A stretch of DNA of 41,523 nt from NCBI GenBank assembly GCA_964576365.1, contig CAZNUT010000005.1:1-41523 (forward strand), in the 5' to 3' direction. This stretch comes from CAZMJG01 sp964576365. Its GTDB lineage: Bacteria; Patescibacteriota; Microgenomatia; UBA1406; GWC2-37-13. Shown here piece by piece: positions 1-7,137 of the stretch. Within the stretch, counting starts at the first letter, position 1. Every line of letters starts with the position of its first letter. The notes beneath the pieces are model-generated. The model was not told where the DNA came from, made no database searches, and was given only the letters and a program-made list of their open reading frames with translations. Made by a program: the position numbers and the translations under genes.

Positions 1-1
1 G

Positions 2-91
2 CGGAGGAGGCGGGATTCGAACCCGCGCGAGCGCTTTTAGACGCTCGGAGGTTTAGCAAACCTCTGCCATAGGCCTCTAGGCGACTCCTCC
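2..91 (-). tRNA. tRNA-Ser (GCU)
   Basis: Read on the minus strand this folds as a class II tRNA. The 7-bp acceptor stem is GGAGGAG (91-85) with CTCCTCC (9-3). The discriminator base is G, as in serine tRNAs. The anticodon stem GAGGT/ACCTC closes the loop TTGCTAA, giving anticodon GCT (codons AGC/AGU). A long variable arm and a GGTTCGAATCC T-arm follow. The 3' CCA would fall at or beyond the window edge, so whether it is encoded cannot be seen. Confidence 0.95.
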
Positions 92-215
92 TGCTTAGAC
101 GTTAGACTTTTGACGATAGATGTTTTGACTTGTATTAGACTAACATCTTCTTCACTGAGAGATGGGCTTTCTTTCAATGCAAAACAATCTATCACCTAAA
201 AAAACTTCACGCACT

Positions 216-224
216 ATTATAGCA
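216..224 (-). promoter_or_regulatory. extended -10 promoter, probably for tRNA-Ser
   Basis: On the minus strand this reads TGCTATAAT, an extended -10 box, about 125 bases upstream of the tRNA-Ser 5' end. No convincing -35 is seen. A short inverted repeat (AGATGTT/AACATCT) lies between it and the tRNA. Confidence 0.45.
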
Positions 225-292
225 TTAACAAAAGACACAATTTGAATTTATCTACTTATTTTTTGATTTTCTACACATATAAAGCAATTTAG

Positions 293-301
293 TGATATAA
301 T
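293..301 (+). promoter_or_regulatory. extended -10 promoter of the small gene at 333
   Basis: TGATATAAT, an extended -10 box, lies 31 bases before the ATG at 333. The same nine bases occur upstream of the genes at 18866, 25930 and ndk, so this is a recurring promoter type here. Confidence 0.6.
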
Positions 302-332
302 TCATCAATAATTTATACATTTAATAAAAAAT

Positions 333-698
333 ATGGCACTGAAAGATAATGACGATGATGTTGTTGTTGATGAAGCAAACATGGCAAGACGTCAAGAAAT
401 TCTTAAAAATGAAATGAGATGGGGAGGAACACCTGACCCCGATGGAAATATATCACAAGATCAACCCGAACTACACCATTTGTTATCTGCGGGGATGCGT
501 GCAGCAAATGAAGGTCTTCTCTCATCATCTGAAGCCCAACGCGTATATGCCGCATCAATGTTAAACGTGGTAAGAAATGAACCTGGTGAAGGTGCGCAAG
601 GAGTGCGAGAGGCAGCTATTGCATTATACGAAGAAGCTGATACCGCAAGCAATGATGCTTGGTGGAATGATGCGAATAGTGTTGATTCCAGCAATTGA
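333..698 (+). CDS. hypothetical protein, 121 aa, acidic
   Basis: I do not recognise this protein. It begins with an acidic stretch (DNDDDVVVDE), and residues 17-110 look helical and rich in Ala, Glu and Asn. There is no signal peptide, membrane segment or cysteine, so a soluble cytoplasmic protein is most likely. The ATG is 31 bases after a clean extended -10 box and no Shine-Dalgarno is visible. It ends TGA TAA, two stops in frame, which supports a standard stop meaning for TGA. It stands alone between tRNA-Ser and the convergent nucleotidyltransferase gene, whose end is 10 bases away. It belongs to the large set of short unrecognised genes in this window. Confidence 0.6.
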   Translation: MALKDNDDDVVVDEANMARRQEILKNEMRWGGTPDPDGNISQDQPELHHLLSAGMRAANEGLLSSSEAQRVYAASMLNVVRNEPGEGAQGVREAAIALYEEADTASNDAWWNDANSVDSSN

Positions 699-708
699 TA
701 AGAAGATC

Positions 709-1581
709 TTATCTGCTACTATGCTCGACATGAGCTGAGAGGTGAAAATCGGTCTCCTCACCTTCATAATCGTTTTGTATGAGCCAGAGTTGGCCATTCT
801 CTTCCCGCCAGCTATACCCTCTTTTTGTGAGCCACCATACCTGTGGCTGCTTTAATATTCTGTTTATCACTACCTTGAATATGGTGTCAGAATTTTTGAC
901 ACTTTTTAAATTCGGAACGACAATGTTTGGAAAAAGCTGCTGTAGCCATCTGTTTTCAGCAACCAGCTGACCGTAGACATGCTCTTTGTCCACAAGCGTT
1001 TTCACCTGCAAAATCTCATGGCCGACATACACTCCCCTCTTCTCTTTCTGGATCTGAAGACCATCGCGCTCAAAAAAAAGATTAAAACACCACAGTTCAC
1101 TGTTCCACGAAGGTACGAGCACACTGCAAATCCGCTTCAAAATGAGAAGCAAAAAACGCACAATCCACACGGTATTTTTTTCTGTAATCACAAAAAAATC
1201 AATATCGCTTCCTGCGCGTGAATTTTGCATACTGACCGAGCCGGAGTAGCCTATGTACAAAAGATACGGAATATATAAAAAAACAGCAGAAAATGATGGT
1301 GCTTGGGATAATAAAATAGAAGAATATTCTTTTCTTTTTGTGTACACTGAAAAAAATGATATATCCAGACTATATCTATTGTTTTTAGTAAAAAGTTTCT
1401 GTTGCGCAATTAAAACATGCAGCTCTTTCTTCAAGTCCGCCTTGGTAATTTTGATCGGCAAAAAACAATGTATTTCAGCAAAATCAGGCGGATACTGAAA
1501 CGTGTGAAAATACTCAACTACAGCAAGAATAGCATCTTGGATCCGCAGAGGTTGATTAGGAGAGTCTTTTAAGTTTTTCAC
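709..1581 (-). CDS. nucleotidyltransferase-fold protein (pol beta superfamily)
   Basis: This 290-residue protein carries the hallmark of minimal nucleotidyltransferases: a Gly-Ser turn (GSVS, residues 114-117) followed by GSDIDFF (124-130), whose two aspartates would bind the catalytic metals. Residues 20-75 look like a winged-helix region, and 135-160 are hydrophobic. The substrate cannot be told; relatives act on proteins, small molecules or RNA. The start overlaps the end of the WecG/TagA gene by 26 bases, so the two are co-transcribed and probably translationally coupled. That context hints at a role in surface polysaccharide or lipid-linked sugar work, which is inference. Fold call is firm; function is open. 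Confidence 0.7.
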   Translation of the reverse strand: MKNLKDSPNQPLRIQDAILAVVEYFHTFQYPPDFAEIHCFLPIKITKADLKKELHVLIAQQKLFTKNNRYSLDISFFSVYTKRKEYSSILLSQAPSFSAVFLYIPYLLYIGYSGSVSMQNSRAGSDIDFFVITEKNTVWIVRFLLLILKRICSVLVPSWNSELWCFNLFFERDGLQIQKEKRGVYVGHEILQVKTLVDKEHVYGQLVAENRWLQQLFPNIVVPNLKSVKNSDTIFKVVINRILKQPQVWWLTKRGYSWREENGQLWLIQNDYEGEETDFHLSAHVEHSSR

Positions 1582-2299
1582 GGATCACCAGCAATACAAA
1601 CTGAATAAGTGCGAATTGTCTGTAGACGCGCCAGGGTTGGCGTAAAAGCCGAAAAAGCCACTCGAATCCCAGTAAACGCATCATTTGAGGCGCCCGGACA
1701 ACATCTCCAGACAAGTAGTCAAATCCTCCTCCGATTCCCATACATATTGAATGTTGCAAAATATTACGATGAGAATCGATCCAGTATTCCTGCCACGGTG
1801 CCCCAAATGCTACAAATACAAAGTTAGGTTTTACACGCTTTATCATCTTTGCAAGTTCATTTTCCTCTTCATTTTGAGGTGATTTTATATTTTTATAACC
1901 TTCCAAAGCGTGAAATTTAGCCTCAGTATAACGCTTGCTATAGCAGTCGGCGATTTTATCTGCTACCCCATTTTTTGAACCTACCATCAAGACAGAAAGG
2001 CCCATTTCCCCTGCATATGTGAGAAGTTCTGTCATCAAGTCTACACCGGTGATGCGCCTCGCTACTGGAATACCCAAAAATCTAGCTGCAAGCTCAATCC
2101 CTACTCCGTCATTGATTGGTATAGAGCGCTCACGGATAATTTCACGGAGCAATTCGTCTTTTTGCGCAAGCATCACATGTTCCGGATTTAAAGAAATGAT
2201 ATGGATGCACTCTTTTGTAATACCCGCATGTTGCTTGATTTGAAAAAGTAACTCTTTATGAGAAAGAGTACCAACCGGTAGAGAAAATAGCTGAGACAT
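1556..2299 (-). CDS. WecG/TagA/CpsF family glycosyltransferase (GT26)
   Basis: The 247-residue length fits GT26 enzymes, which add a second sugar (typically ManNAc or ManNAcA) onto an undecaprenyl-diphosphate-linked first sugar at the inner membrane face. Visible family signatures: NPEHV (39-43), DGVGIELAARFLG (64-76) with the conserved aspartate at 64, RITGVDLM (82-89), and the C-terminal block GGFDYLSGDVVRAP followed by GFEWLFRLLRQPWR, nearly canonical for this family. The C-terminal basic helix is the part that in TagA contacts the membrane. It is first in a two-gene operon with the nucleotidyltransferase. The exact sugar cannot be predicted. Confidence 0.92.
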   Translation of the reverse strand: MSQLFSLPVGTLSHKELLFQIKQHAGITKECIHIISLNPEHVMLAQKDELLREIIRERSIPINDGVGIELAARFLGIPVARRITGVDLMTELLTYAGEMGLSVLMVGSKNGVADKIADCYSKRYTEAKFHALEGYKNIKSPQNEEENELAKMIKRVKPNFVFVAFGAPWQEYWIDSHRNILQHSICMGIGGGFDYLSGDVVRAPQMMRLLGFEWLFRLLRQPWRVYRQFALIQFVLLVIREKLKRLS

Positions 2300-2511
2300 A
2301 CATAATTACCAATTACTAATGACAAACTGCCAATTTTCAATTACAAATTAAGGAAGAAGTATTGTGTTTATTTCTTAATTCTTCACTCTTAATTTGCAAA
2401 ATAAAACCAGTTACCTATTCACCCTCCGACTCGAAGGGCAGGCTTTTACCTATCAACTAAACCTAATAAGCTAACACCTAACACCTAAAACCTAACAGCT
2501 AACTTTACAAA
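2300..2511. repeat. intergenic repeat block between GT26 gene and mreB
   Basis: About 210 bases without a gene. It begins with a run of alternating AATTAC/TTACAAATTA motifs (2304-2350), then a GAAGGGCAGGC piece (2433-2443), then a degenerate CTAACACC array (2456-2503) ending in CTTTACAAAC, directly against the mreB stop codon at 2512. The same modules recur at 5047-5190 and 38780-38842, and parts of them inside coding genes. Confidence 0.8.
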
Positions 2512-3522
2512 CTATCTAATCGCTTTTTTATAACTGTCCAGATTCTCAATCGCGACACCAATACCGCGTATCACACAATAAAGCGGCTCTTCAACCACAA
2601 ATGACGGAACGCCAGTATAGTAAGTGATAAATTTGTCTAAATTTCCTATAAGTGCTGTACCGCCTGACAGGACTATGCCCTTGTCGACAATATCTGCCGC
2701 AAGTTCGGGAGGACTTTGTGACAAAACTTCCTTCACTCCATCGACAATCTGTCGCAATGGTCGTTGAATAGCCTCGTGTATGGTTTTCTCGCCAATCTGA
2801 ATTATCCGAGGAAGCCCGGATTGAGTATCTCGTCCCCTTACCTCATAAGTGCGTTCTTCGATAGCTTCACCTTCTGGCATATGAGCATTACTAATATTTT
2901 TTTTAATTTCTTCCGCTGTTCGCTCGCCGATATGCAAAAAGTGTTTTTTCCTCATGTGTTGACGAATATATTCGTCAATTTTTGTGCCTGCGGTCCGCAC
3001 CGTTTTAAAAACAACCAACTGTCCTAAAGAAAGGATACCAATTTCTGCAGTACCACCGCCAATATTGACAATCATATGTCCATTCGGCTGAGAGATAGGT
3101 ATCTTTGCTCCAATGGCTGCTGCCAAAGGTTCTTCAATGAGATATACGTCACTTGCACCAGCCTGTTTGCAAGCTGCCACAACAGCCCTCTTTTCAACCT
3201 GAGAAGAGCCGCCTGGAATAGATATCATCACTTCCGGCCAGAGAATGCGCCTTTTGAGAGCTTTTTTGAGAAAATATGTTACCATGGCGGAGGTAGTCGT
3301 ATAATCTGCGATCACACCTTCCTTCATCGGCCGAGCTGCCACAATCCCCTGAGGTGTACGTCCTACCATTTCCCGTGCTTCTGCACCTACCGCAAGTACT
3401 TCGCGAGAATCAACTGAATACGCGACTACTGTAGGCTCATTCAATACAACACCCTTTCCCGCAACATACACGAGAGTATTTGCCGTACCAAGATCTATAC
3501 CGACTTTTTGACGAAACCACAT
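2512..3522 (-). CDS. mreB: rod shape-determining protein MreB
   Basis: A 336-residue actin-like ATPase that forms membrane-associated filaments guiding lateral cell-wall synthesis. The nucleotide-binding signatures are all present: phosphate-1 VGIDLGTANT (8-17), phosphate-2 NIGGGTAEIG (about 153-162) and the adenosine motif GIVLSGGTALIGN (about 288-300). Length is normal for MreB. No mreC, mreD, pbp2 or rodA is next to it, unlike the common mreBCD operon, so it seems monocistronic. The gene is divergent from the PEGA protein gene; its own extended -10 box (TGTTATAAT, minus strand) lies about 38 bases upstream of the ATG. No Shine-Dalgarno is visible. Identification is secure. Confidence 0.96.
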   Translation of the reverse strand: MWFRQKVGIDLGTANTLVYVAGKGVVLNEPTVVAYSVDSREVLAVGAEAREMVGRTPQGIVAARPMKEGVIADYTTTSAMVTYFLKKALKRRILWPEVMISIPGGSSQVEKRAVVAACKQAGASDVYLIEEPLAAAIGAKIPISQPNGHMIVNIGGGTAEIGILSLGQLVVFKTVRTAGTKIDEYIRQHMRKKHFLHIGERTAEEIKKNISNAHMPEGEAIEERTYEVRGRDTQSGLPRIIQIGEKTIHEAIQRPLRQIVDGVKEVLSQSPPELAADIVDKGIVLSGGTALIGNLDKFITYYTGVPSFVVEEPLYCVIRGIGVAIENLDSYKKAIR

Positions 3523-3560
3523 ATGCGGCGCAAATATAAGAGGAATTTGAAAGTAGGTAC

Positions 3561-3569
3561 ATTATAACA
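3561..3569 (-). promoter_or_regulatory. extended -10 promoter of mreB
   Basis: On the minus strand this reads TGTTATAAT. It lies 38 bases before the mreB ATG and is back-to-back with the plus-strand -10 at 3582, making a compact divergent promoter. Confidence 0.6.
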
Positions 3570-3581
3570 GCTCGAAACATG

Positions 3582-3587
3582 TATAAT
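3582..3587 (+). promoter_or_regulatory. -10 box of the PEGA protein gene, near-leaderless
   Basis: TATAAT with only 10 bases between it and the ATG at 3598. A start site 6-8 bases after the box would leave a leader of 2-4 bases. Confidence 0.55.
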
Positions 3588-3597
3588 AAATTACTCT

Positions 3598-4956
3598 ATG
3601 AAATCTCTGGTCAAGCTCACGCCATGGATACTGTTTTATACATGTCTTTTTTCTATTTTTTGCATTGTGCTGGTTGGCGTTATCGCGTATGCCCGTGGCT
3701 ATAGATTCAACTTTCAAGAAAATAAAATCGTCTCAACTGGAATCCTCGCTATTTCATCAAATCCAAAAGCTGCAAAAATATACATCAATAAAGAACTGCA
3801 GGGAGCCACAAACAGTAATGTTACTCTCCCGTACGGACGTTATGAGGTCAGTGTTAAAAAAGAAGGCTATTCTGAATGGACTAAAACGATCGCACTTAAA
3901 GGTGAAACTGTTATGAGTCTGGATGCACGATTGTTTTCAAAAAATCCCACTCTTACACCCCTTACAAATATAAGTGTCTCCAAAGCCTTGCTTCTTGAAG
4001 ATGGACAAAAAATTATTTTAATTAGTCAAAAAGGCGATATTGAAACCGATGGTATTTATTTATTCGAACCAACAAATGGAACTCTGTCTCTCTTTACTCC
4101 TTTGACAATCCTACTTAAAAAATCTCTTTTACCATCAGATATTGATCTCAATTCTCTCGAGGTTTATTCTGACTCAGATTTAAAACAAATACTCGCAATT
4201 TTTTCTTCTTCAGAAGGACCTCTCATTTACCTACTTTCTCTTGAACAAGAAAACACGGAGTTACTGCAGGTCACTAATTCAAAAGAAATAAATATTATTA
4301 AAAAATGGGAAGAAGATAAAACAGCCCACACGATAAAAGTACTGGAATCGCTCCCCAAAAAAATTCGCTCAGTTGCCTTACGGTCTTTTGTACTGGTGAG
4401 CCTTTCACCAAACCAAAAAAAAATACTGTACGTCGCCAAAAATAATGACACACTTCCCCTGGTGATTGACCCACCGCTTATTGGCTCAAATCAGGTCTCA
4501 GAACAGCGTAATCTGACCAAGGGAGATATATATATTTATGATGAAAAGGAAGATAAAAATTACCGTCAACCAGGCAATATTGAAAAAGAACTACTAGATA
4601 GTGAAATCGCCCGAATCGCTGAAATTGAAAAGACAGTCCAAAAATCAGCCGATACTCAAGAGGCTAGTTCTTCAAGTACTGAAAAACCCACATACGGTCT
4701 CGTAACAAGCCAAAAAATAACAAATCAGGTGAAAAAAAATATACTCTGGTACCCGACCTCTGACTATATCGTTTTAAAGGAGTTAAACCAAATTTCGTTA
4801 ATGCAATACGATGGAGAAAATAAACAAGTAGTGTACGCAGGTCCATTTGATCAAAATTTCTTTGCGATATCTTCTGACGGCAATCTACTCGTTATTGTAG
4901 ACCTCAACCCTGGCAATAATCAATTTGGTGATCTCTACTCCATCGGACTTGAATAA
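3598..4956 (+). CDS. membrane-anchored PEGA-domain protein
   Basis: A 452-residue protein with one N-terminal membrane helix (about 10-33) and no cleavable-signal look, so it is likely anchored with the rest outside. Residues 47-112 form a PEGA domain: a beta-rich unit with SNPKAAKIYINKELQG and LPYGRYEVSVKKEGY, the 'yV.v.k.GY' ending being typical. PEGA domains are found on S-layer and envelope proteins. The remaining 340 residues are beta-rich with scattered Ser/Thr and may form a propeller-like ectodomain, but I see no firm repeat. A low-complexity Ser/Gln stretch (about 345-362) looks like a linker. It is monocistronic, divergent from mreB, and nearly leaderless. Confidence 0.8.
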   Translation: MKSLVKLTPWILFYTCLFSIFCIVLVGVIAYARGYRFNFQENKIVSTGILAISSNPKAAKIYINKELQGATNSNVTLPYGRYEVSVKKEGYSEWTKTIALKGETVMSLDARLFSKNPTLTPLTNISVSKALLLEDGQKIILISQKGDIETDGIYLFEPTNGTLSLFTPLTILLKKSLLPSDIDLNSLEVYSDSDLKQILAIFSSSEGPLIYLLSLEQENTELLQVTNSKEINIIKKWEEDKTAHTIKVLESLPKKIRSVALRSFVLVSLSPNQKKILYVAKNNDTLPLVIDPPLIGSNQVSEQRNLTKGDIYIYDEKEDKNYRQPGNIEKELLDSEIARIAEIEKTVQKSADTQEASSSSTEKPTYGLVTSQKITNQVKKNILWYPTSDYIVLKELNQISLMQYDGENKQVVYAGPFDQNFFAISSDGNLLVIVDLNPGNNQFGDLYSIGLE

Positions 4957-5230
4957 TAAAAGATAGACTAATCTACTGATTGACCAACATGACTTACCCA
5001 CTTACTGTCATAATGGCCTGTCTGCGGCAGATTGACTTAGAATATTAATCTAACACCCAAAACCTAACACCCCCAATTCGGAGAACAGGCCTTAAACCTA
5101 ACACCTTACACCTAACACCTAACGCTTACATAATTAGATTGTTACATGCTACATGTTACACGTTGCACGTTACACGACTTTACAAACTTTATAGACTTTA
5201 TGAACTTTATGAACTTTATAAGCTGATTAT
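4957..5230. repeat. composite intergenic repeat block before the sortase stop
   Basis: About 270 bases with no gene. It holds a CTGCGGCAG piece (5023-5031), a CTAACACC array (5047-5128) interrupted by a GAACAGGCC piece, a CACGTT array (5143-5178) and a run of ACTTTATGA units (5190-5220). The block ends against the sortase stop at 5231. The CACGTT part matches a stretch inside leuS (14978-15013). Confidence 0.8.
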
Positions 5231-5947
5231 CTACTCCGCGACTCTTTTTGCGAAGATCAAAAGACGCTTAAGTGTAGTTCCTGGAGGCCAACAGGTTTGA
5301 AGTGTCAACAGTTCATGATCTGTTTTGCGGGTGATATATTCTACCGCTGAAGCATCTACAACTTGAGTGTCGCTTACTTGATATCGATACCTCTGGCCCT
5401 TATAAAAAAGATTTACTTCATCGCTTTGTTGCAGTTTATACAGGAGATAAAAAACGGCATTGTAAGCTCCGACATTCCAGAAGTAATCGGTAGAGTGTGC
5501 AAAGAGAAAAATATGACTGGATTCTCCAGGAAAAGCCGTACCTTCTGCATGAGCAACTCCCTTTTGCAAAGCCTCAAGATACGTTTCCCGCTGAGCACTA
5601 TCAACATTCGGAATGATTTTTGCGTTTGCACCTATAGCCGGTATCACGATGCTAAAGTCAGGATCGACAGGTACAAGCACCTCATACCTCACGTCAGCTA
5701 CGCCTGCCAGGGCACGTCCCGCTTCCTTTGCTTTGAATTCTCGAATCAGCTTTGGAGCTTCATCTTGAGTTGCGACAACATAATTTTTTTTATGATATTG
5801 ATCTAAAAAATACCTAACTTCCGCCCGGGCAGGAAGATAAAATGTTTTGCCTATGACAAAAAGTGAGGAAAGAATGAGAAAATTACCGATTGTACGCATC
5901 GTAAGAACACGAATATAATCATGTCGGTGATGGGAAGTTCTTTTCAT
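5231..5947 (-). CDS. sortase-family transpeptidase
   Basis: A 238-residue single-pass protein. Residues 17-36 form the N-terminal membrane anchor and the sortase domain spans about 85-235. The catalytic triad is visible: His151 in LFAHST, Cys219 in TLQTCWPPGT and Arg228 in TLKRLLIF. The TLxTC...R pattern is the family hallmark. Sortases cut a C-terminal sorting signal and join the protein to an amine on the envelope or another subunit. I do not see a clear LPXTG-type substrate in this window, so its target is unknown. A second possible start is Met17, which would leave only the anchor. A weak TACACT box lies 11 bases upstream of the chosen ATG. Confidence 0.88.
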   Translation of the reverse strand: MKRTSHHRHDYIRVLTMRTIGNFLILSSLFVIGKTFYLPARAEVRYFLDQYHKKNYVVATQDEAPKLIREFKAKEAGRALAGVADVRYEVLVPVDPDFSIVIPAIGANAKIIPNVDSAQRETYLEALQKGVAHAEGTAFPGESSHIFLFAHSTDYFWNVGAYNAVFYLLYKLQQSDEVNLFYKGQRYRYQVSDTQVVDASAVEYITRKTDHELLTLQTCWPPGTTLKRLLIFAKRVAE

Positions 5948-6214
5948 TGATGATTTCCAGTGTACATCTTTTTGATGTAGTTAAAAAGGTGCCTACTTGC
6001 GATAGAAAGCCTTGACAAACCATGATAATCAATCATCATCCTTCGTCAAGCTCAGGATGACATGTTCTAAAATCTAACACTAACACCTATAACCTGAAAC
6101 CGAACACCTGACTGCGGTAGGCAGTCCTACAACCTTGTTGAATCCCTCATGCTATGCACTTTATAAACTGATTCTAACGACGAAAAAGCTACCTACTAAT
6201 CGCCCATATAACAG
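5948..6214. repeat. intergenic repeats between sortase and tRNA-Arg
   Basis: No gene seen. The stretch 6050-6080 is one copy of a 31-base direct repeat whose other copy is at 6490-6520. It is followed by CTAACACC-type units (6071-6108) and a small GC-rich inverted repeat (ACTGC/GCAGT, about 6112-6126). Confidence 0.75.
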
Positions 6215-6290
6215 TGCCGCTGAGAGGAGTCGAACCTCCAAACCTTTCCCTTAGGACGGGACTGCTCTATCCAGATTGAGCTACAGCGGC
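6215..6290 (-). tRNA. tRNA-Arg (CCU)
   Basis: The acceptor stem GCCGCTG (6290-6284) pairs with CAGCGGC (6222-6216), and the discriminator is A. The anticodon loop GTCCTAA gives anticodon CCT (codon AGG). The anticodon stem has one unpaired position (G-A) at its outer end, and position 32 is G where a pyrimidine is usual. The bases after the discriminator are C-T-G, so CCA is not encoded and must be added after transcription. Confidence 0.93.
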
Positions 6291-6322
6291 AAGATTGGAC
6301 TCAAGTAATTACCAATGTATGT

Positions 6323-6331
6323 TGATAAAAT
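6323..6331 (+). promoter_or_regulatory. extended -10 promoter of the structured RNA
   Basis: TGATAAAAT, an extended -10 box. A start site about 7 bases after it (near 6338) would fall just before the first base of the closing stem at 6342. Confidence 0.45.
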
Positions 6332-6341
6332 ACTTATAGTT

Positions 6342-6456
6342 GTGTGAAATAGGTGTCAGGAGTGGAGGGTGCCCATCAGCGCGCAGAATTTTTCCAGCCT
6401 GTCGCTGGTTCGAGCACTGATGGGAGAATTAACGAGTGACAGAATCTATTTCGCAT
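6342..6456 (+). ncRNA. candidate structured small RNA, about 115 nt
   Basis: The stretch folds into one long nested hairpin. The outer stem 6342-6352 pairs with 6446-6456 (11 bp with two G-U). Next TGTCA (6354-6358) pairs with TGACA (6437-6441). A large, nearly symmetric internal loop follows (13 against 12 bases). Then CCCATCAG (6372-6379) pairs with CTGATGGG (6417-6424), and an apical hairpin CCAGC (6394-6398) / GCTGG (6404-6408) closes it. An extended -10 box on the plus strand fits transcription from the first stem base. The shape, a rod with a central bubble, recalls 6S RNA, but it is short for that class and I find no sequence match. No U-run terminator follows. It is not an SRP RNA: the conserved tetraloop region is absent. 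Confidence 0.55.
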
Positions 6457-6489
6457 TTAACTAAGAGATCCTTCGTCTCCGCTCGCTCC

Positions 6490-6520
6490 GCTCAGGATGA
6501 CATGTTCTAAAACCTAACAC
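6490..6520. repeat. 31-base direct repeat, copy 2 (copy 1 at 6050-6080)
   Basis: The two copies differ at one base (6073 T, 6513 C). This copy ends exactly at the ndk stop codon. Both are preceded by CCTTCGTC. The pair brackets tRNA-Arg and the candidate structured RNA. Confidence 0.85.
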
Positions 6521-7099
6521 CTACTTCATCACCTGCTCTTCGACCCGAGTATAGTTCATGATCTTTTCTGGAGGAAACCAGAGACCTACTTCATATTGCG
6601 CCTCTTCGACGTTCCCAGAAGCGTGAAGCAAATTTTTGATCGGCCGTCTACCGGTGTTTGCCAAATAGGATGAATCATATGAATAATCTCCGCGAATGGT
6701 ACCTGGGGCAGAAGCCAATGGCAGCGTGTGTCCTACCATTTTGCGGACAAGTTCCACTGCATGTGGCCCCTGAAGTACCATAGCGATGACTGGACCTTCT
6801 GTGATCATATCCACCAACCATTCACGAATTTTCAAACCGATTTCGTGAGCGTCTTTGGTACCAAACTCTTTTTCAGCATCAATGCCCAATTTTTCATAAT
6901 TCTCAAGTGTTTTGCCACCCATGCCTTTGATAAACTCTTCACGTGACGCAGGATAATGTTTATCTGCACGTTCACGGCTTACCATAAGCATCTCCATAGC
7001 TACGATTTTGAGTCCTACTTTTTCAAATCGTGATAAAATTTCACCGGTTAACCCGCGCGAAACTGCGTCTGGTTTAAAAATCACAAGAGTTTGTTCCAT
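6521..7099 (-). CDS. ndk: nucleoside diphosphate kinase
   Basis: This enzyme moves the gamma phosphate from ATP onto other nucleoside diphosphates through a phospho-histidine. The N-terminal LVIFKPDAVSRG (5-16) is the family start, and His159 in KNLLHASGN is the catalytic histidine (usual form HGSD, here HASG). The 192 residues exceed the usual 140-150 because of an extra 35-40 residues around 57-95, between the KPDAV strand region and the EGPVIAMVLQG block (101-111). Such insertions are known in some archaeal and CPR enzymes. I chose the ATG at 7099; a TTG two codons upstream is less likely. The promoter box (7129-7137) overlaps the stop codon of the upstream prepilin peptidase gene. Confidence 0.95.
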   Translation of the reverse strand: MEQTLVIFKPDAVSRGLTGEILSRFEKVGLKIVAMEMLMVSRERADKHYPASREEFIKGMGGKTLENYEKLGIDAEKEFGTKDAHEIGLKIREWLVDMITEGPVIAMVLQGPHAVELVRKMVGHTLPLASAPGTIRGDYSYDSSYLANTGRRPIKNLLHASGNVEEAQYEVGLWFPPEKIMNYTRVEEQVMK

Positions 7100-7128
7100 A
7101 GACAAATAAATTAATAAAGCGAAAGTTT

Positions 7129-7137
7129 ATTATATCA
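7129..7137 (-). promoter_or_regulatory. extended -10 promoter of ndk
   Basis: Minus strand TGATATAAT, 29 bases before the ndk ATG. It overlaps the stop codon of the prepilin peptidase gene (7130-7132), so ndk can be transcribed on its own. Confidence 0.6.

Noticed and set aside
333..698. Alternative genetic code (UGA = Gly, as in Gracilibacteria)
   Set aside because: TGA is used as the terminal codon of this gene, followed at once by TAA, and also ends the genes at 13142 and 22873; the long genes have no internal TGA.
2456..2503. CRISPR array
   Set aside because: The CTAACACC units are 8-10 bases, degenerate and without unique spacers, and no cas gene is near.
5047..5128. Telomere-like or chromosome-end repeat
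   Set aside because: Read on the other strand the units look like TTAGGTGT, but they are short, imperfect, occur at many internal sites and even inside genes.
5363..5806. 147-codon plus-strand open frame opposite the sortase gene
   Set aside because: It lies wholly over the catalytic region of the sortase; the product has no family features.
6342..6456. SRP RNA or tmRNA
   Set aside because: The conserved SRP tetraloop/GGAAGCA region is missing, and there is no tRNA-like acceptor or tag reading frame.
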